DNA of 64,000 bases from Halomonas stenophila (GCF_014192275.1 NZ_JACHXR010000003.1:209647-273646); one strand, 5' to 3'; positions 46,515 through 54,727 are shown, counted from the first letter of the stretch. A program made the numbers and translations. The notes: generated by a model from the sequence alone, not told the origin.

Positions 46515-47255
46515 ATGACCGTCGAGATCACCTCGAAGATCGTGTCCTACAGCGTCAAGAAGGCGGTGGAGGAGCCGCCGCTGGCCGACGAGAACCCGTT
46601 GACGGTGCGCATCCCCTCGCGGCCTGAGGGGACCCTCGAAGCCGTCTCGGAGAAGATCTCCTATGTCGGTGCCGAGGGCCGCAAGAAGGTCTACCTGCTG
46701 GTCTCCTTCATGCCCGTGGAGGGCGTGCTGAACGGCAAGCGGGTGGTCATCGAGCGCCCGGTGGAGTTCTTCTTTCCCTCCGGCCAGCTGTCCAGCGAGC
46801 ACCAGTGGATCACCGCCACCATGCGCAGCCTGTCGCTGGCTGCCCGCGGCGGCTACGTCACCCAGGCGGTGGCCGACCTGCGCAAGGTGGCCTGGGACAA
46901 GGGCCTGGTGCGCTGCGGCATGAACCGCTGGGGCAAGCCGATGTTCCACGACTCCGAGGTCGCGGCCATCGCCTGGTCGATCCAGCAGATCCTCTATCGT
47001 CGCGGCTTCCTCGACCTGGACGGCAACCAGGTGCCGGTGGAAGAGCTGGTCAGCCGCTATGCCCAGCGCCTGGCCAGCGGCCACGGCTGGCAGCCGCCCA
47101 GTGCCGAGGAGCTGGATCGGGCCGAGCGGGAGGCCCGCGAGCAGCAGGGCGGTCCCGCCGTGGTGGGCCACTGTCCCGAGTGCAACGGCGAGCTGATCAT
47201 GATGGACGGCTGCCCGACCTGCTATGCGGGGTGCGGCTGGTCCAAGTGCGGCTAG
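46515..47255 (+). CDS. Class II ribonucleotide reductase small part NrdJb (TSCPD domain)
   Basis: A 246-residue protein completing the split class II reductase. It begins MTVEITSKIVSYSVKK, contains the TSCPD-type region (SLAARGGYVTQAVADLRKV), and ends in a Cys-rich tail (HCPECNGELIMMDGCPTC, then GCGWSKCG). The tail likely carries both a metal knuckle and the thiols that re-reduce the active site. It lies 81 bases after nrdJa on the same strand. Confidence 0.88.
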   Translation: MTVEITSKIVSYSVKKAVEEPPLADENPLTVRIPSRPEGTLEAVSEKISYVGAEGRKKVYLLVSFMPVEGVLNGKRVVIERPVEFFFPSGQLSSEHQWITATMRSLSLAARGGYVTQAVADLRKVAWDKGLVRCGMNRWGKPMFHDSEVAAIAWSIQQILYRRGFLDLDGNQVPVEELVSRYAQRLASGHGWQPPSAEELDRAEREAREQQGGPAVVGHCPECNGELIMMDGCPTCYAGCGWSKCG

Positions 47256-47317
47256 CCCGATCCCGGTGATCCGGCCCCCGGGGCGTCTCCCTGGCCCCTG
47301 GCGAGGGCCGCCCGCCC

Positions 47318-47596
47318 CTAGGCCTTCTTGCCGCCGTCGAAGGCGATGTCGAGGCGGATGTGCCAGTCGGTCGGCGGCAGGCTGACCACCTCGATGGCGT
47401 GATCGGTCATCCGCTGGCGCAGGTCTTCATACTCGGCGCCGCCGGCCGCCTTGAGCCGGGCCAGCTCGTTCTCGGTGTGGCCCTGGCTGCCCAGGTAGTT
47501 CTTGGCCGTCTGGCGAAGCGCATCGCCGGTCTCGCCGCTGATGAGCTGGTGAAACTCCTCGTCGGCCATGCTGATGTTCTCGATGACGATTTCCAT
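47318..47596 (-). CDS. Small conserved-looking protein of unknown function
   Basis: A 92-residue soluble protein starting MEIVIENISMADEEFHQLIS and ending LDIAFDGGKKA. Start choice is supported by AAGGAGCG 8 bases upstream. No signal peptide, membrane segment or Cys was seen. No family was recognised. It faces nrdJb and lies downstream of the ubiU/nrdG-like remnant on the same strand. Confidence 0.6.
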   Translation of the reverse strand: MEIVIENISMADEEFHQLISGETGDALRQTAKNYLGSQGHTENELARLKAAGGAEYEDLRQRMTDHAIEVVSLPPTDWHIRLDIAFDGGKKA

Positions 47597-47743
47597 GCAT
47601 CGCTCCTTGCTGCGTCGGCAAAGGGTGTGGCGGAGCCGTCCGCTGGAGACCCGAGGCATCGGGTGACGGCTCGGCACTCGGTGGGCAACGAGTAGGAGCG
47701 AGGAGTTCCCTGACGACCTCGGGCCGGGGCGACTCCGACCCGT

Positions 47744-48138
47744 TCAGTGACGCAGGGCGAGGTGGTCGAAGTCTTGGCCGCGTCCCTTCACGTCCAGCGC
47801 CACCCAGTCCAGCCAGGGCAGCAACCGGGTCAGGCGCTCGGAGTAGGGGCCCGCCGTATGCAGGCCCACCGCCAGCCCCAGCTCGCGACCGATCCCAGGG
47901 CGCTGGCCCACTGGGCCCAGCCGTCGGGCGGGGGATAGGTGTTGATGGCGCAGAACACCCGCTTGCCGCGGGCCCGGGCATAGGCGATGCCGTCCCGGGC
48001 GCGCCTGTTGGAGAAGTTGAGGCCGGCGAACTGGCGCGCGTTGGTGGCATTCGGGAAGCCGAAGTAGACGGCGTCGGCCCCCTCGTCCACGGCACGCTTG
48101 AGGGCGGGCAGGTTGCCGGCGGGGCAGACGAGCTCCAT
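47744..48138 (-). pseudogene. Decayed ubiU / nrdG-like fusion scar
   Basis: From 48138 a good start (after GGAGACC) encodes about 82 residues that match the N terminus of UbiU: MELVCPAGNLPALKRAVDEG, then TNARQFAGLNF and INTYPPPDGWAQW. At about 47880-47895 the similarity stops and a different frame continues as GLAVGLHTAGPYSERLTRLL then LDWVALDVKG. That resembles the middle of anaerobic RNR-activating proteins (NrdG, radical SAM). The frame ends at 47744. So two unrelated gene pieces are joined with a frameshift, best explained by an old deletion. Neither can be functional as it stands. Confidence 0.75.
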
Positions 48139-48326
48139 GGTGGTCTCCGGGTGATGAATACCCGACCATGCTAGTCGCGTATCGTCGCCTGGCCTTTGAC
48201 CCGGGTCATGGCGAGCCCGGCTTGCTCGGCTCCTCGGGGGGGCGAGCTCGAGAGACGGCTTTCCGCAAGCGGCCCCGGCCGGCTACCCTGCCGGCATCCT
48301 CTTCCGTTCGCACTCAAGGAGGCCCC

Positions 48327-48719
48327 ATGGCCATCTCGCACTTCACCGACCTGCTCGAGGAGGCCCGCCGCCAGCCCGAGCCGCAGCGCCTGCTGCTCGT
48401 GCTGACCCGCGCCGAACTGCCGGACCAACCGAGCGAGGCGCAGCGGGCGCGCTTCGAGTCGGGAGAGGGGGGCGTGCTGACACCGGTGCTGTGCGTCGAC
48501 AAGACGCCCGACGAACTCGGTGACATGGCGGCGCTGGTGGCGGAAGCCGCGGAGACGGGCATCGCCTGGGATATCGCCTTCGTCGCGGCCCTGGATGACC
48601 CCGGGAGGGAGGCCGACGTGGAGCCGCAGCTGCAGCGGATGGTGGAGTCGCTGAAGATGGGCAACATCGACCGCTTCCTGGCCTTCGATCGTCAGGGCGA
48701 GGTGGTCAGCTTCCAGTAG
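48327..48719 (+). CDS. Conserved protein often found near class II RNR genes
   Basis: A 130-residue acidic soluble protein: MAISHFTDLLEEARRQPEPQ, then LTPVLCVDKTPDEL and a C-terminal IDRFLAFDRQGEVVSF. Similar proteins in Pseudomonas and Burkholderia are commonly labelled ribonucleotide reductase subunit alpha, a label I regard as a database carry-over since no catalytic residues are present. The start follows AAGGAGG. It is divergent from the ubiU remnant. A role in deoxynucleotide supply is possible from context only. Confidence 0.7.
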   Translation: MAISHFTDLLEEARRQPEPQRLLLVLTRAELPDQPSEAQRARFESGEGGVLTPVLCVDKTPDELGDMAALVAEAAETGIAWDIAFVAALDDPGREADVEPQLQRMVESLKMGNIDRFLAFDRQGEVVSFQ

Positions 48720-48859
48720 GCCGTGGTCAGGCCGCGCGCCATCGGCCGGATCAAGGCGATGCTGCTGACACGCGCTAGCTGACCGCCACCTCCATGCCCC
48801 GCCCTGCGGGGGCATCGCTGTGGCGACCCGACCTATCCGCTACGTCCTGTCACGGGCAC

Positions 48860-49426
48860 TCAGTAGGCCCAGACGATGGCCATCAGCAGCCCCCAGGCCA
48901 GCACGCCGGCGGCGATTACCGTGTAGGTGACGGACTGGGTGACCACGTCATCTTCCTGGCGCTCGCAGAGGGCCTGGAGCCCGTGATAGACCAGGCTGCA
49001 GGAGATACCCAGCGCTACCAGTACCGCCAGCACATTGAGCAGCAGGCTGGGGATCAGCAGCACGATCGCCGAGGACCACAGCGGCAGCGGTGCCAGGGCC
49101 GCGAGCAGGTAGGCATCGTGATAGTCGATGGAGAGCTCGCGGGTCGCGTTGACCACCGCATGGATCAGCCAGCCCATGACGAAGAAGGTCAGCAATTCGG
49201 CCAGGAAGAGGATGGTGGTGATGAAGCGCCACGGGCGGTCGCCGAAACCCGCCACGAAGGCGTCGCCATGATGGGTGCCGGCATAGTAGAGCAGCAGCGG
49301 CGGCAACAGCGACATGGGCAATACCACGAGCCAGGCTAGGGTAGCGATCGATGGCTTGCGTCGCTGCAGTTCCTTCCAACCCGTCAGACGGGTGAAGGGC
49401 AGTCGGATGACGGTGATGGGGTTCAT
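48860..49426 (-). CDS. Yip1-family membrane protein
   Basis: A 188-residue protein with five predicted membrane helices and the N-terminal MNPITVIRLPFTRLTGWKEL typical of bacterial Yip1-domain proteins. No catalytic motif is known for the family. ATG 49426 is chosen over an upstream in-frame ATG because conservation starts here. It is divergent from the marR gene, and a perfect palindrome between them could control both. Confidence 0.75.
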   Translation of the reverse strand: MNPITVIRLPFTRLTGWKELQRRKPSIATLAWLVVLPMSLLPPLLLYYAGTHHGDAFVAGFGDRPWRFITTILFLAELLTFFVMGWLIHAVVNATRELSIDYHDAYLLAALAPLPLWSSAIVLLIPSLLLNVLAVLVALGISCSLVYHGLQALCERQEDDVVTQSVTYTVIAAGVLAWGLLMAIVWAY

Positions 49427-49466
49427 GGGGCTGCCTCGCGTCTGTGCGCTTCGGGTTTGGTGACAA

Positions 49467-49485
49467 AATATCATTTCATGATATT
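49467..49485. promoter_or_regulatory. MarR-type palindromic operator
   Basis: AATATCAT-TTC-ATGATATT: perfect 8-base arms around a 3-base spacer, between the Yip1 gene and the marR gene. The size and symmetry suit a MarR dimer, suggesting autorepression. Confidence 0.7.
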
Positions 49486-49555
49486 CTAGATCGTGATTTA
49501 GGTTTCGCCAGGCTCGCTGTCAAGGCGGGAAGCGCCGCGATTGCTGGAGAGTGCC

Positions 49556-49984
49556 ATGCTAGATTCTTCCCCCCTGACCAAGGAGGATTTTCGGAGGCTG
49601 TCGCATTTCCGCTATCAGCTCCGCTGCTTTCTCAGGCAGAGCGAGGACATCTGTCGGGAGCATGGCCTGACGTCTCTCCAGTACCAGCTATTGCTGCACC
49701 TGATGGGCATCGAGGGCCGCGAATGGGCGACGGTGGGTGAGCTGGCCGAGCGTCTCCAGGCCAAGCACCACGGCACCGTGATGCTGGTGGATCGCTGTGA
49801 ACAGCTGTCGCTGGTCGAGCGTCGCCCCGGGCGGGAGGATCGTCGCCGGATGGAGGTGCATCTGCTGCCTCGTGGCGCCGAACTGGCCCGGGGCATCGCC
49901 GAGCGGCACCAGCCGGAACTGCGCCACCTCCAGGAGGAATTTCACCTGCCCGGCTGGCCCGAGTTCTCCGATGAGGGAGGCTGA
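49556..49984 (+). CDS. MarR-family transcriptional regulator
   Basis: A 142-residue winged-helix regulator with helix-turn-helix VGELAERLQAKHHGTVMLVD and the wing ERRPGREDRRRMEVHLLPRG, both typical of MarR. The ligand is unknown. ATG 49556 is preceded by GGAGAG; a TTG 15 bases earlier is less likely. A palindromic operator lies about 70 bases upstream. Its position between nrdJ and hmp suggests a stress or redox signal, which is inference. Confidence 0.88.
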   Translation: MLDSSPLTKEDFRRLSHFRYQLRCFLRQSEDICREHGLTSLQYQLLLHLMGIEGREWATVGELAERLQAKHHGTVMLVDRCEQLSLVERRPGREDRRRMEVHLLPRGAELARGIAERHQPELRHLQEEFHLPGWPEFSDEGG

Positions 49985-50137
49985 CCTTCATCAACCCTCG
50001 CCCTCACCGCTTCCTGTGCCCAGGAGACCGTCCCTTCAGCAATGTCGCCACCCTGGCCTTCGCTTGCCGGGGCGAGGGGGTGAGCTTCCCGTGAGGTCGG
50101 CGGCCCGGACGCCCGCGTCCGGGCCGGAACGACGGGC

Positions 50138-51310
50138 TCAGGCGGCGTCGAGAGGCTGTGACGGCCCGAAGTGCTCGTAGTGGCGACGCTCGTCGGGGAT
50201 GCCCAGTTCGGCCAGGGCCCCGTTGATCGCGGTCATGAAGCCCTGGGGGCCGACGAAGTAGCAGCGCGGCTCGCCGTCGGGCAGGTAGCGGGCCAGCAGG
50301 TCGCGGTCGATGCGCCCGATATGTTCGGCGCCGTCGCCCCGTTCGTGGACCGTCACCACCCGCAGCTGCCCGGCATGACGGGCCTCGAGCCTCGCCACTT
50401 CCTCGGCGAAGGCATGATGCTCGGCGTCCAGGGCGGCATGCAGGTAGATCACCCGTCGTCCCTGGGCCAGCGCCTGCTGGGCCATGGGCAGCATGGGGGT
50501 CTGGCCGACACCGCCGCTGGCCAGCAGCAGCGGTTCCTCGCCTTCCACCAGGGTCAGGTCGCCGGCCGGCGGCAGCAGCGTCAGGGTGTCACCCACCGCC
50601 ATGGCATCGTGCAGATGCCGGCTGGCGGTGCCCTCGGGCTCGCGCTTGACCGAGATCCTGTAGCTCTCGCCGTTGGGCGCCGCCGAGAGGCTGTAGTGGC
50701 GGTAGACCGGCTCGCCGTCGATGACCAGGCGCACGCCGATGTACTGGCCCGGGGCGAAGTCGGCCACCGCCCCGCCATCCGCGGGCATGAGCACGAAGGA
50801 GCGGATCACCGCGCTCTCCTGGCGCATCGCGGCGATGCGGAATTCGCGGGGGCCGCGCCAGCCGCCCGGGCGATGCTCGAAGTCGCGGTAGCGGTGGTCC
50901 TCGAGCTCGATCAGCAGCCCGGCCAGTTCCTCGTAGAGCGCGCCCCAGGCGTCCGCGATCTCCGGCGTCACCGCCTCGCCAAGCACCTCGCCGATGGCGG
51001 CCATCAGGCACTCGCCGACGATCGGATACTGCTCGGGCCGGATATCCAGGGAGACGTGCTTGCTGACCACGGTGGCCAGGGTCTCTCGTACCCGCTCGGG
51101 ATCGCGGCGCAGCTGGACATAGGCCAGCACCGCGCCGGCCAGCGCCCGGGGCTGGCCTCCGCTGGCCTGGTGGGCCTGGTTGAACAGCGGCTTGACCTCG
51201 GGGTAGCGGTCGAACATCAGCGGGTAGAAGCACTGGGTGATGGCATCGAGGTGCTCGGCGACGACCGGGGCGGTGGCCTCGATCAGGCGTTCCTGGGCGG
51301 GTGTCAGCAT
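50138..51310 (-). CDS. hmp: Flavohaemoglobin, NO dioxygenase Hmp
   Basis: A 390-residue enzyme that oxidises NO to nitrate using O2, NADPH, haem and FAD. The globin domain has Tyr29 (CFYP), the proximal His85 (VVSKHVSLD) and a Glu in the H helix. The reductase part has RHYSLS for FAD and GGVGQTPM for NAD(P)H. The terminus HYEHFGPSQ is the usual C-terminal motif. ATG 51310 follows AAGGAACC. An NsrR-like palindrome lies just upstream, and an FNR-type box lies between this gene and the divergent globin gene. Confidence 0.96.
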   Translation of the reverse strand: MLTPAQERLIEATAPVVAEHLDAITQCFYPLMFDRYPEVKPLFNQAHQASGGQPRALAGAVLAYVQLRRDPERVRETLATVVSKHVSLDIRPEQYPIVGECLMAAIGEVLGEAVTPEIADAWGALYEELAGLLIELEDHRYRDFEHRPGGWRGPREFRIAAMRQESAVIRSFVLMPADGGAVADFAPGQYIGVRLVIDGEPVYRHYSLSAAPNGESYRISVKREPEGTASRHLHDAMAVGDTLTLLPPAGDLTLVEGEEPLLLASGGVGQTPMLPMAQQALAQGRRVIYLHAALDAEHHAFAEEVARLEARHAGQLRVVTVHERGDGAEHIGRIDRDLLARYLPDGEPRCYFVGPQGFMTAINGALAELGIPDERRHYEHFGPSQPLDAA

Positions 51311-51338
51311 GAGGGTTCCTTCGTACGGGGTGTTGTTA

Positions 51339-51361
51339 AAGAGGTACAAAAAATACATCTA
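51339..51361 (-). promoter_or_regulatory. NsrR-like operator of hmp
   Basis: A 23-base site. On the minus strand the half-sites are TAGATGTATTT and TTGTACCTCTT around a single T, compared with consensus AAGATGCATTT-N-AAATGCATCTT. It lies 29 bases upstream of the hmp start. Confidence 0.65.
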
Positions 51362-51418
51362 TAGTGGCTCGCTGGCTACCCGGCGACCTGGTCAAGAATG
51401 TCGCAGCGTGCCGGCCGC

Positions 51419-51432
51419 TTGATCTCGGTCAA
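51419..51432. promoter_or_regulatory. FNR/DNR-type box between hmp and the globin gene
   Basis: TTGATCTCGGTCAA: a fully symmetric FNR-type site (TTGAT / GTCAA). It lies about 100 bases from both divergent genes, so it could serve either. Confidence 0.75.
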
Positions 51433-51530
51433 GAGTGGCGTCTCTCTCGGTCGGATCCCACCCTCGTCGGGACCCGGCAAGCTAGGCTTGGAGGGGGAGG
51501 GGGCTGCGCCGGCAGGTCCTGGGAGGAAAG

Positions 51531-51974
51531 GTGGATATCGAGACGGTCTTCGATGCGAGCTATGCCCGGGTGCTGGAGCGCCAGGTCGACGGAAGGGGCT
51601 TCTTCGAGGCCTTCTACGAGCGTTTCGTCGCCGCCTCGCCGGAGGTAGCGGAGAAGTTCCGCCACACCGACATGCATCGCCAGCAGGCCATGCTCAAGAA
51701 GTCCTTCTATCACCTGCTGACCTTCTATGCCTCCAGCCACGCCGACTACTACCTGGACAAGGTGGCCATCAGCCACAACCGCCGGCATCTCGACATCCGT
51801 CCGTCCCTCTATGACCTCTGGCTGGAGACCCTGGTGGCGACCCTGCGCGACTTCGATCCGGCATTCACCGACACCGTGGAACTGGCCTGGCGCCTGGTGA
51901 TGACCCCGGGGATCGTCTACATGAAGTTCCACTACGAGCGGGACGCGCCGGTCGGCGAGGACGATATCGCCTGA
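51531..51974 (+). CDS. Single-domain globin
   Basis: A 147-residue globin-like protein with a plausible proximal His82 (VAISHNRRHLDI), the C-terminal helix VELAWRLVMTPGIVYMKFHY, and aromatic residues in the B/E region (FFEAFYERF). Its lack of a reductase domain separates it from hmp. NO or oxygen binding is probable given the position between hmp and nnrS and the FNR-type box upstream. The start is GTG after GGGAGGAAAG. Confidence 0.75.
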   Translation: MDIETVFDASYARVLERQVDGRGFFEAFYERFVAASPEVAEKFRHTDMHRQQAMLKKSFYHLLTFYASSHADYYLDKVAISHNRRHLDIRPSLYDLWLETLVATLRDFDPAFTDTVELAWRLVMTPGIVYMKFHYERDAPVGEDDIA

Positions 51975-52022
51975 ACGCCCGGCCACCGGTCCCGGCAAGG
52001 GGTGCGACATAAAGAAGCATTG

Positions 52023-52036
52023 TTGATGCATGTCAT
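52023..52036 (+). promoter_or_regulatory. FNR/DNR-type box upstream of nnrS
   Basis: TTGATGCATGTCAT: one perfect half-site and GTCAT. It is centred about 70 bases before the nnrS ATG, as expected for class II activation. Confidence 0.7.
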
Positions 52037-52099
52037 GGTCTTTCCGGCCCCGGCGGGCGCACAATGGCGATATCCAAGTGTTCCGGTCGGGTATTCGCC

Positions 52100-53296
52100 A
52101 TGACAGCCTCCTCTCTCTCGCCGGCGCGCCTGCCCCTGGCCCGCCTCGCCTTCCGCCCCTTCTTCCTGCTGGCCTCGCTGTTCGGAGTGGTCGCCCTGAT
52201 GGTCTGGCTGGCCTTCTGGCACGGCGACGTGCTGCTCAGGCCCCAGGGCGGGCTGCTGTGGTGGCACCAGCACGAGATGCTGTTCGGCTTCGCCGCCGCC
52301 GTGGTGGCGGGCTTTTTGCTCACCGCCGTGCAGAACTGGACCGGCCTGCCGAGCCTGCGCGGCTGGCCGCTGCTGGGTCTGGTGGCACTGTGGCTGGCCG
52401 GACGGGTGCTGCTGGCCGTGCCCCTGGGGTTGCCGCCGCTGCTGCCGGCGCTGGTGGACCTGGCCTTCCTGGTGGTGGTGGCCGCCGTCATGGCCCGGCT
52501 GGTGATCGCCGCCCGGCGCTGGCGCAACCTGGTCTTCCTGCCCGCCCTCGGCTTGCTGGTGCTGGCCAACCTGGCGATGCATCTCGGGGTCCTGCAGGGG
52601 GATGCCGTGCTGATCCGTCAGGGGGCCTACCTGGCGGTGCTGCTAATCACCGCCCTGATGGTGGTGATCGGCGGGCGGGTGATCCCGATGTTCACCGCCA
52701 ACCGCCTGGGACGGCCCCGACCGGCGCCGCTGCCCTGGCTGGAGCGGCTGACCCTGGGCAGCATGGCGGCGCTGGTGCTGGCCCAGCTGGCCGCTGTGCT
52801 GGGCCTGAGCCTGCCCGGGCCAGGGCTCGCTGGCCTGACGGGGCTGGCGGCACTGGCCAATACCTGGCGGCTGGCCCGTTGGGACGGGCTCCACACCCTG
52901 CGCGAGCCGCTGCTCTGGGGCCTGCATGCCAGCTACGCCTTCCTCTGCCTGGGACTGGCCATGTGGGCCCTGGCGGCGCTGGGCGCCTTCCGCGTCGAGC
53001 TGGCCGTGCATGCCCTGACCATCGGCGGCATGGGCACCATGATGCTGGCGATGATGGCGCGGGTCTCCCTGGGCCATACCGGTCGCGCCATCGAGAGCCT
53101 GCCGGGCATCGGCGTGGCCCTGGCGCTGCTGATCGCCGCCGCCGTCCTGCGCTCGCCGGTGCTGGCGCTGTTTCCCGGCATCAGCCACTGGACCTACAAT
53201 CTGGGCATCATCTTCTGGTGCCTGGCCTACGCGATCTTCCTGCTCCACTACGCGCTGCCGCTGAGCACCGCCCGCCTGGATGGCAAGGACGGCTGA
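52100..53296 (+). CDS. nnrS: NnrS family haem-copper membrane protein
   Basis: A 398-residue protein with about 12 membrane helices. Typical features are the N-terminal LAFRPFFLLASLF, WWHQHEMLFGF with His ligands, VIGGRVIPMFTANRL and the later HALTIGGMGTMMLAMMARVSLGH. NnrS relieves NO stress during denitrification, probably by protecting Fe-S enzymes. ATG 52100 was selected by homology (MTASSLSPARLPL). Its stop is 5 bases before the next gene. Confidence 0.92.
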   Translation: MTASSLSPARLPLARLAFRPFFLLASLFGVVALMVWLAFWHGDVLLRPQGGLLWWHQHEMLFGFAAAVVAGFLLTAVQNWTGLPSLRGWPLLGLVALWLAGRVLLAVPLGLPPLLPALVDLAFLVVVAAVMARLVIAARRWRNLVFLPALGLLVLANLAMHLGVLQGDAVLIRQGAYLAVLLITALMVVIGGRVIPMFTANRLGRPRPAPLPWLERLTLGSMAALVLAQLAAVLGLSLPGPGLAGLTGLAALANTWRLARWDGLHTLREPLLWGLHASYAFLCLGLAMWALAALGAFRVELAVHALTIGGMGTMMLAMMARVSLGHTGRAIESLPGIGVALALLIAAAVLRSPVLALFPGISHWTYNLGIIFWCLAYAIFLLHYALPLSTARLDGKDG

Positions 53297-53301
53297 TCCC
53301 C

Positions 53302-53688
53302 ATGGAACACTATGCCTTGATCAAGCACCTGCACATGAGCGCCACCGCCCTGAGTCTCGGCCTCTTCCTGGTGCGGGCCTGGTGGTCGGTGCGGGCCTCG
53401 CCGAACCTCGCCCGGCGCTGGGTCAAGGTGCTGCCCCACCTGGTCGATACCCTGCTGCTGGGGCTCGGGGTCTGGCTGATGGTGGCCCTCTCGCTGTGGC
53501 CCCACCAGCAGCCCTGGCTGGCCGCCAAGCTGCTCGCCCTGATCGCCTATATCGGCCTCGGCACCCTGGCCATCAAGCGCGGCCGGACGCCGGCGGTGCG
53601 CGGCGTGGCGGCGCTGGCCGCCGTGGTCGTGTTCGCCTTCATGGTGGGGGCGGCGGTCCGGCACAGTCCGCTGTCCTGGCTGGCCTGA
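53302..53688 (+). CDS. SirB2-family membrane protein
   Basis: A 128-residue protein with four membrane helices, opening MEHYALIKHLHMSATALSLG with conserved His residues. SirB2 relatives have no proven biochemical role, but histidines in helix 1 and the context suggest haem or redox association. It follows nnrS by 5 bases and is almost surely co-transcribed with it. Confidence 0.8.
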   Translation: MEHYALIKHLHMSATALSLGLFLVRAWWSVRASPNLARRWVKVLPHLVDTLLLGLGVWLMVALSLWPHQQPWLAAKLLALIAYIGLGTLAIKRGRTPAVRGVAALAAVVVFAFMVGAAVRHSPLSWLA

Positions 53689-53740
53689 GGCGGCGCTTCC
53701 TATACTGAGTGGCGTCACTCACCGTCAGAAGGATGCCCTC

Positions 53741-54061
53741 ATGGCGAAACAATCGCTTCCCTCCGGCGCCCGCCAGGTGGCCGACCAGCATCCCGAGGTC
53801 TGGAAAGCCTTCGCGGCGCTGGGCAAGGCCTGCGCCGAGACCGGTCCCCTGGACGCGCGAACCCGTCGTCTGGTCAAGCTCGCCCTGGCGGTGGGCTCGG
53901 GCTCCGAGGGCGCCGTGCACTCCCACGTGCGTCGCGCCCTGGCCGAGGGCGAGTCCCCCGAGGCCCTGAAACAGGTGGCCATGCTGGCCATCCCCACCCT
54001 GGGCCTGCCCGCCAGCGCGGCGGCGCTGACCTGGATCGAGGACTTCACCGAAGGCAACTGA
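53741..54061 (+). CDS. Carboxymuconolactone decarboxylase-like (AhpD-fold) protein, no CxxC
   Basis: A 106-residue protein of the CMD/AhpD fold with LDARTRRLVKLALAVGSGSE, then GAVHSHVRRAL and a C-terminal ALTWIEDF. The AhpD catalytic Cys pair is replaced (GSGSEGAVHSH), so peroxidase-support activity is not expected. The family is common next to oxygen- and NO-stress genes. It lies 52 bases after the SirB2 gene and upstream of the norC promoter region. Confidence 0.78.
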   Translation: MAKQSLPSGARQVADQHPEVWKAFAALGKACAETGPLDARTRRLVKLALAVGSGSEGAVHSHVRRALAEGESPEALKQVAMLAIPTLGLPASAAALTWIEDFTEGN

Positions 54062-54122
54062 ACCTCGCCGATCCCGCTCGGGCGGCCTCGCCGCCCGCCT
54101 GTTCCCCTCGAATGCCGCCTTC

Positions 54123-54136
54123 TTGATCGATGTCAT
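54123..54136 (+). promoter_or_regulatory. FNR/DNR-type box of the nor operon
   Basis: TTGATCGATGTCAT, about 100 bases upstream of norC. Its centre is about 42 bases before the middle of the NsrR-like palindrome that probably covers the transcription start. Confidence 0.75.
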
Positions 54137-54165
54137 GGTTCTCCCCTGCTCAGGACGCTAGCATT

Positions 54166-54188
54166 AACATGTATTTTTTATGCATGTT
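54166..54188 (+). promoter_or_regulatory. NsrR-like operator of norC
   Basis: A 23-base palindrome with half-sites AACATGTATTT and TTATGCATGTT around one T. It agrees well with the NsrR consensus and lies between the FNR-type box and norC, so repression can override activation. Confidence 0.75.
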
Positions 54189-54236
54189 TAGTGGCGCGGC
54201 CTTCCGGCGGCGCCCTGCGAGCAGGGGGGGAAGTCC

Positions 54237-54689
54237 ATGGCCGAAGGTCTCACCAAGTCGGCGGCCCGCAACATCTTCTATGGCGGGTCGCTGTTCTTCT
54301 TTCTGCTGTTCGCCGCGCTGACGGCGCACAGCCACTGGTACATGGTCACCGATTCCACCGATAGCGCAGGACTCACCGAGTCGGTGGTCCACGGCAAGGA
54401 AGTGTGGGAGGAGAACATGTGCATCAACTGCCACAGCATCATGGGCGAGGGCGCCTACTTCGCCCCGGAGCTGGGCAACGTCTGGACGCGCTACGGCGGC
54501 CGGGAGAATCCCGAGGCGGCTCGCGCCGGGCTCATCGCCTGGATGAAGGCCCAGCCGCTGGGCGCGCCGGGTCGGCGCCAGATGCCGCAGTTCGACCTCA
54601 GCGACGAGGAGCTCAATGCCCTGATCGATTTCCTGGAGTGGACCGACGGCATCGACGCTCAGGACTGGCCACCGCATCCCGCCGGCTAA
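54237..54689 (+). CDS. norC: Nitric oxide reductase subunit C
   Basis: A 150-residue membrane-anchored cytochrome c that feeds electrons to NorB. One N-terminal helix (about 13-33) anchors it. The haem c site is CINCH (Cys62, Cys65, His66), and an axial Met lies in RRQMPQFDLS. The length and the FAPELGNVW segment match NorC. The start follows GGGGGGAAG. A repeat element separates it from norB. Confidence 0.96.
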   Translation: MAEGLTKSAARNIFYGGSLFFFLLFAALTAHSHWYMVTDSTDSAGLTESVVHGKEVWEENMCINCHSIMGEGAYFAPELGNVWTRYGGRENPEAARAGLIAWMKAQPLGAPGRRQMPQFDLSDEELNALIDFLEWTDGIDAQDWPPHPAG

Positions 54690-54727
54690 GCGCTTCTTCC
54701 AAGCCTCTAAGCGCTGGATATGGGCTT

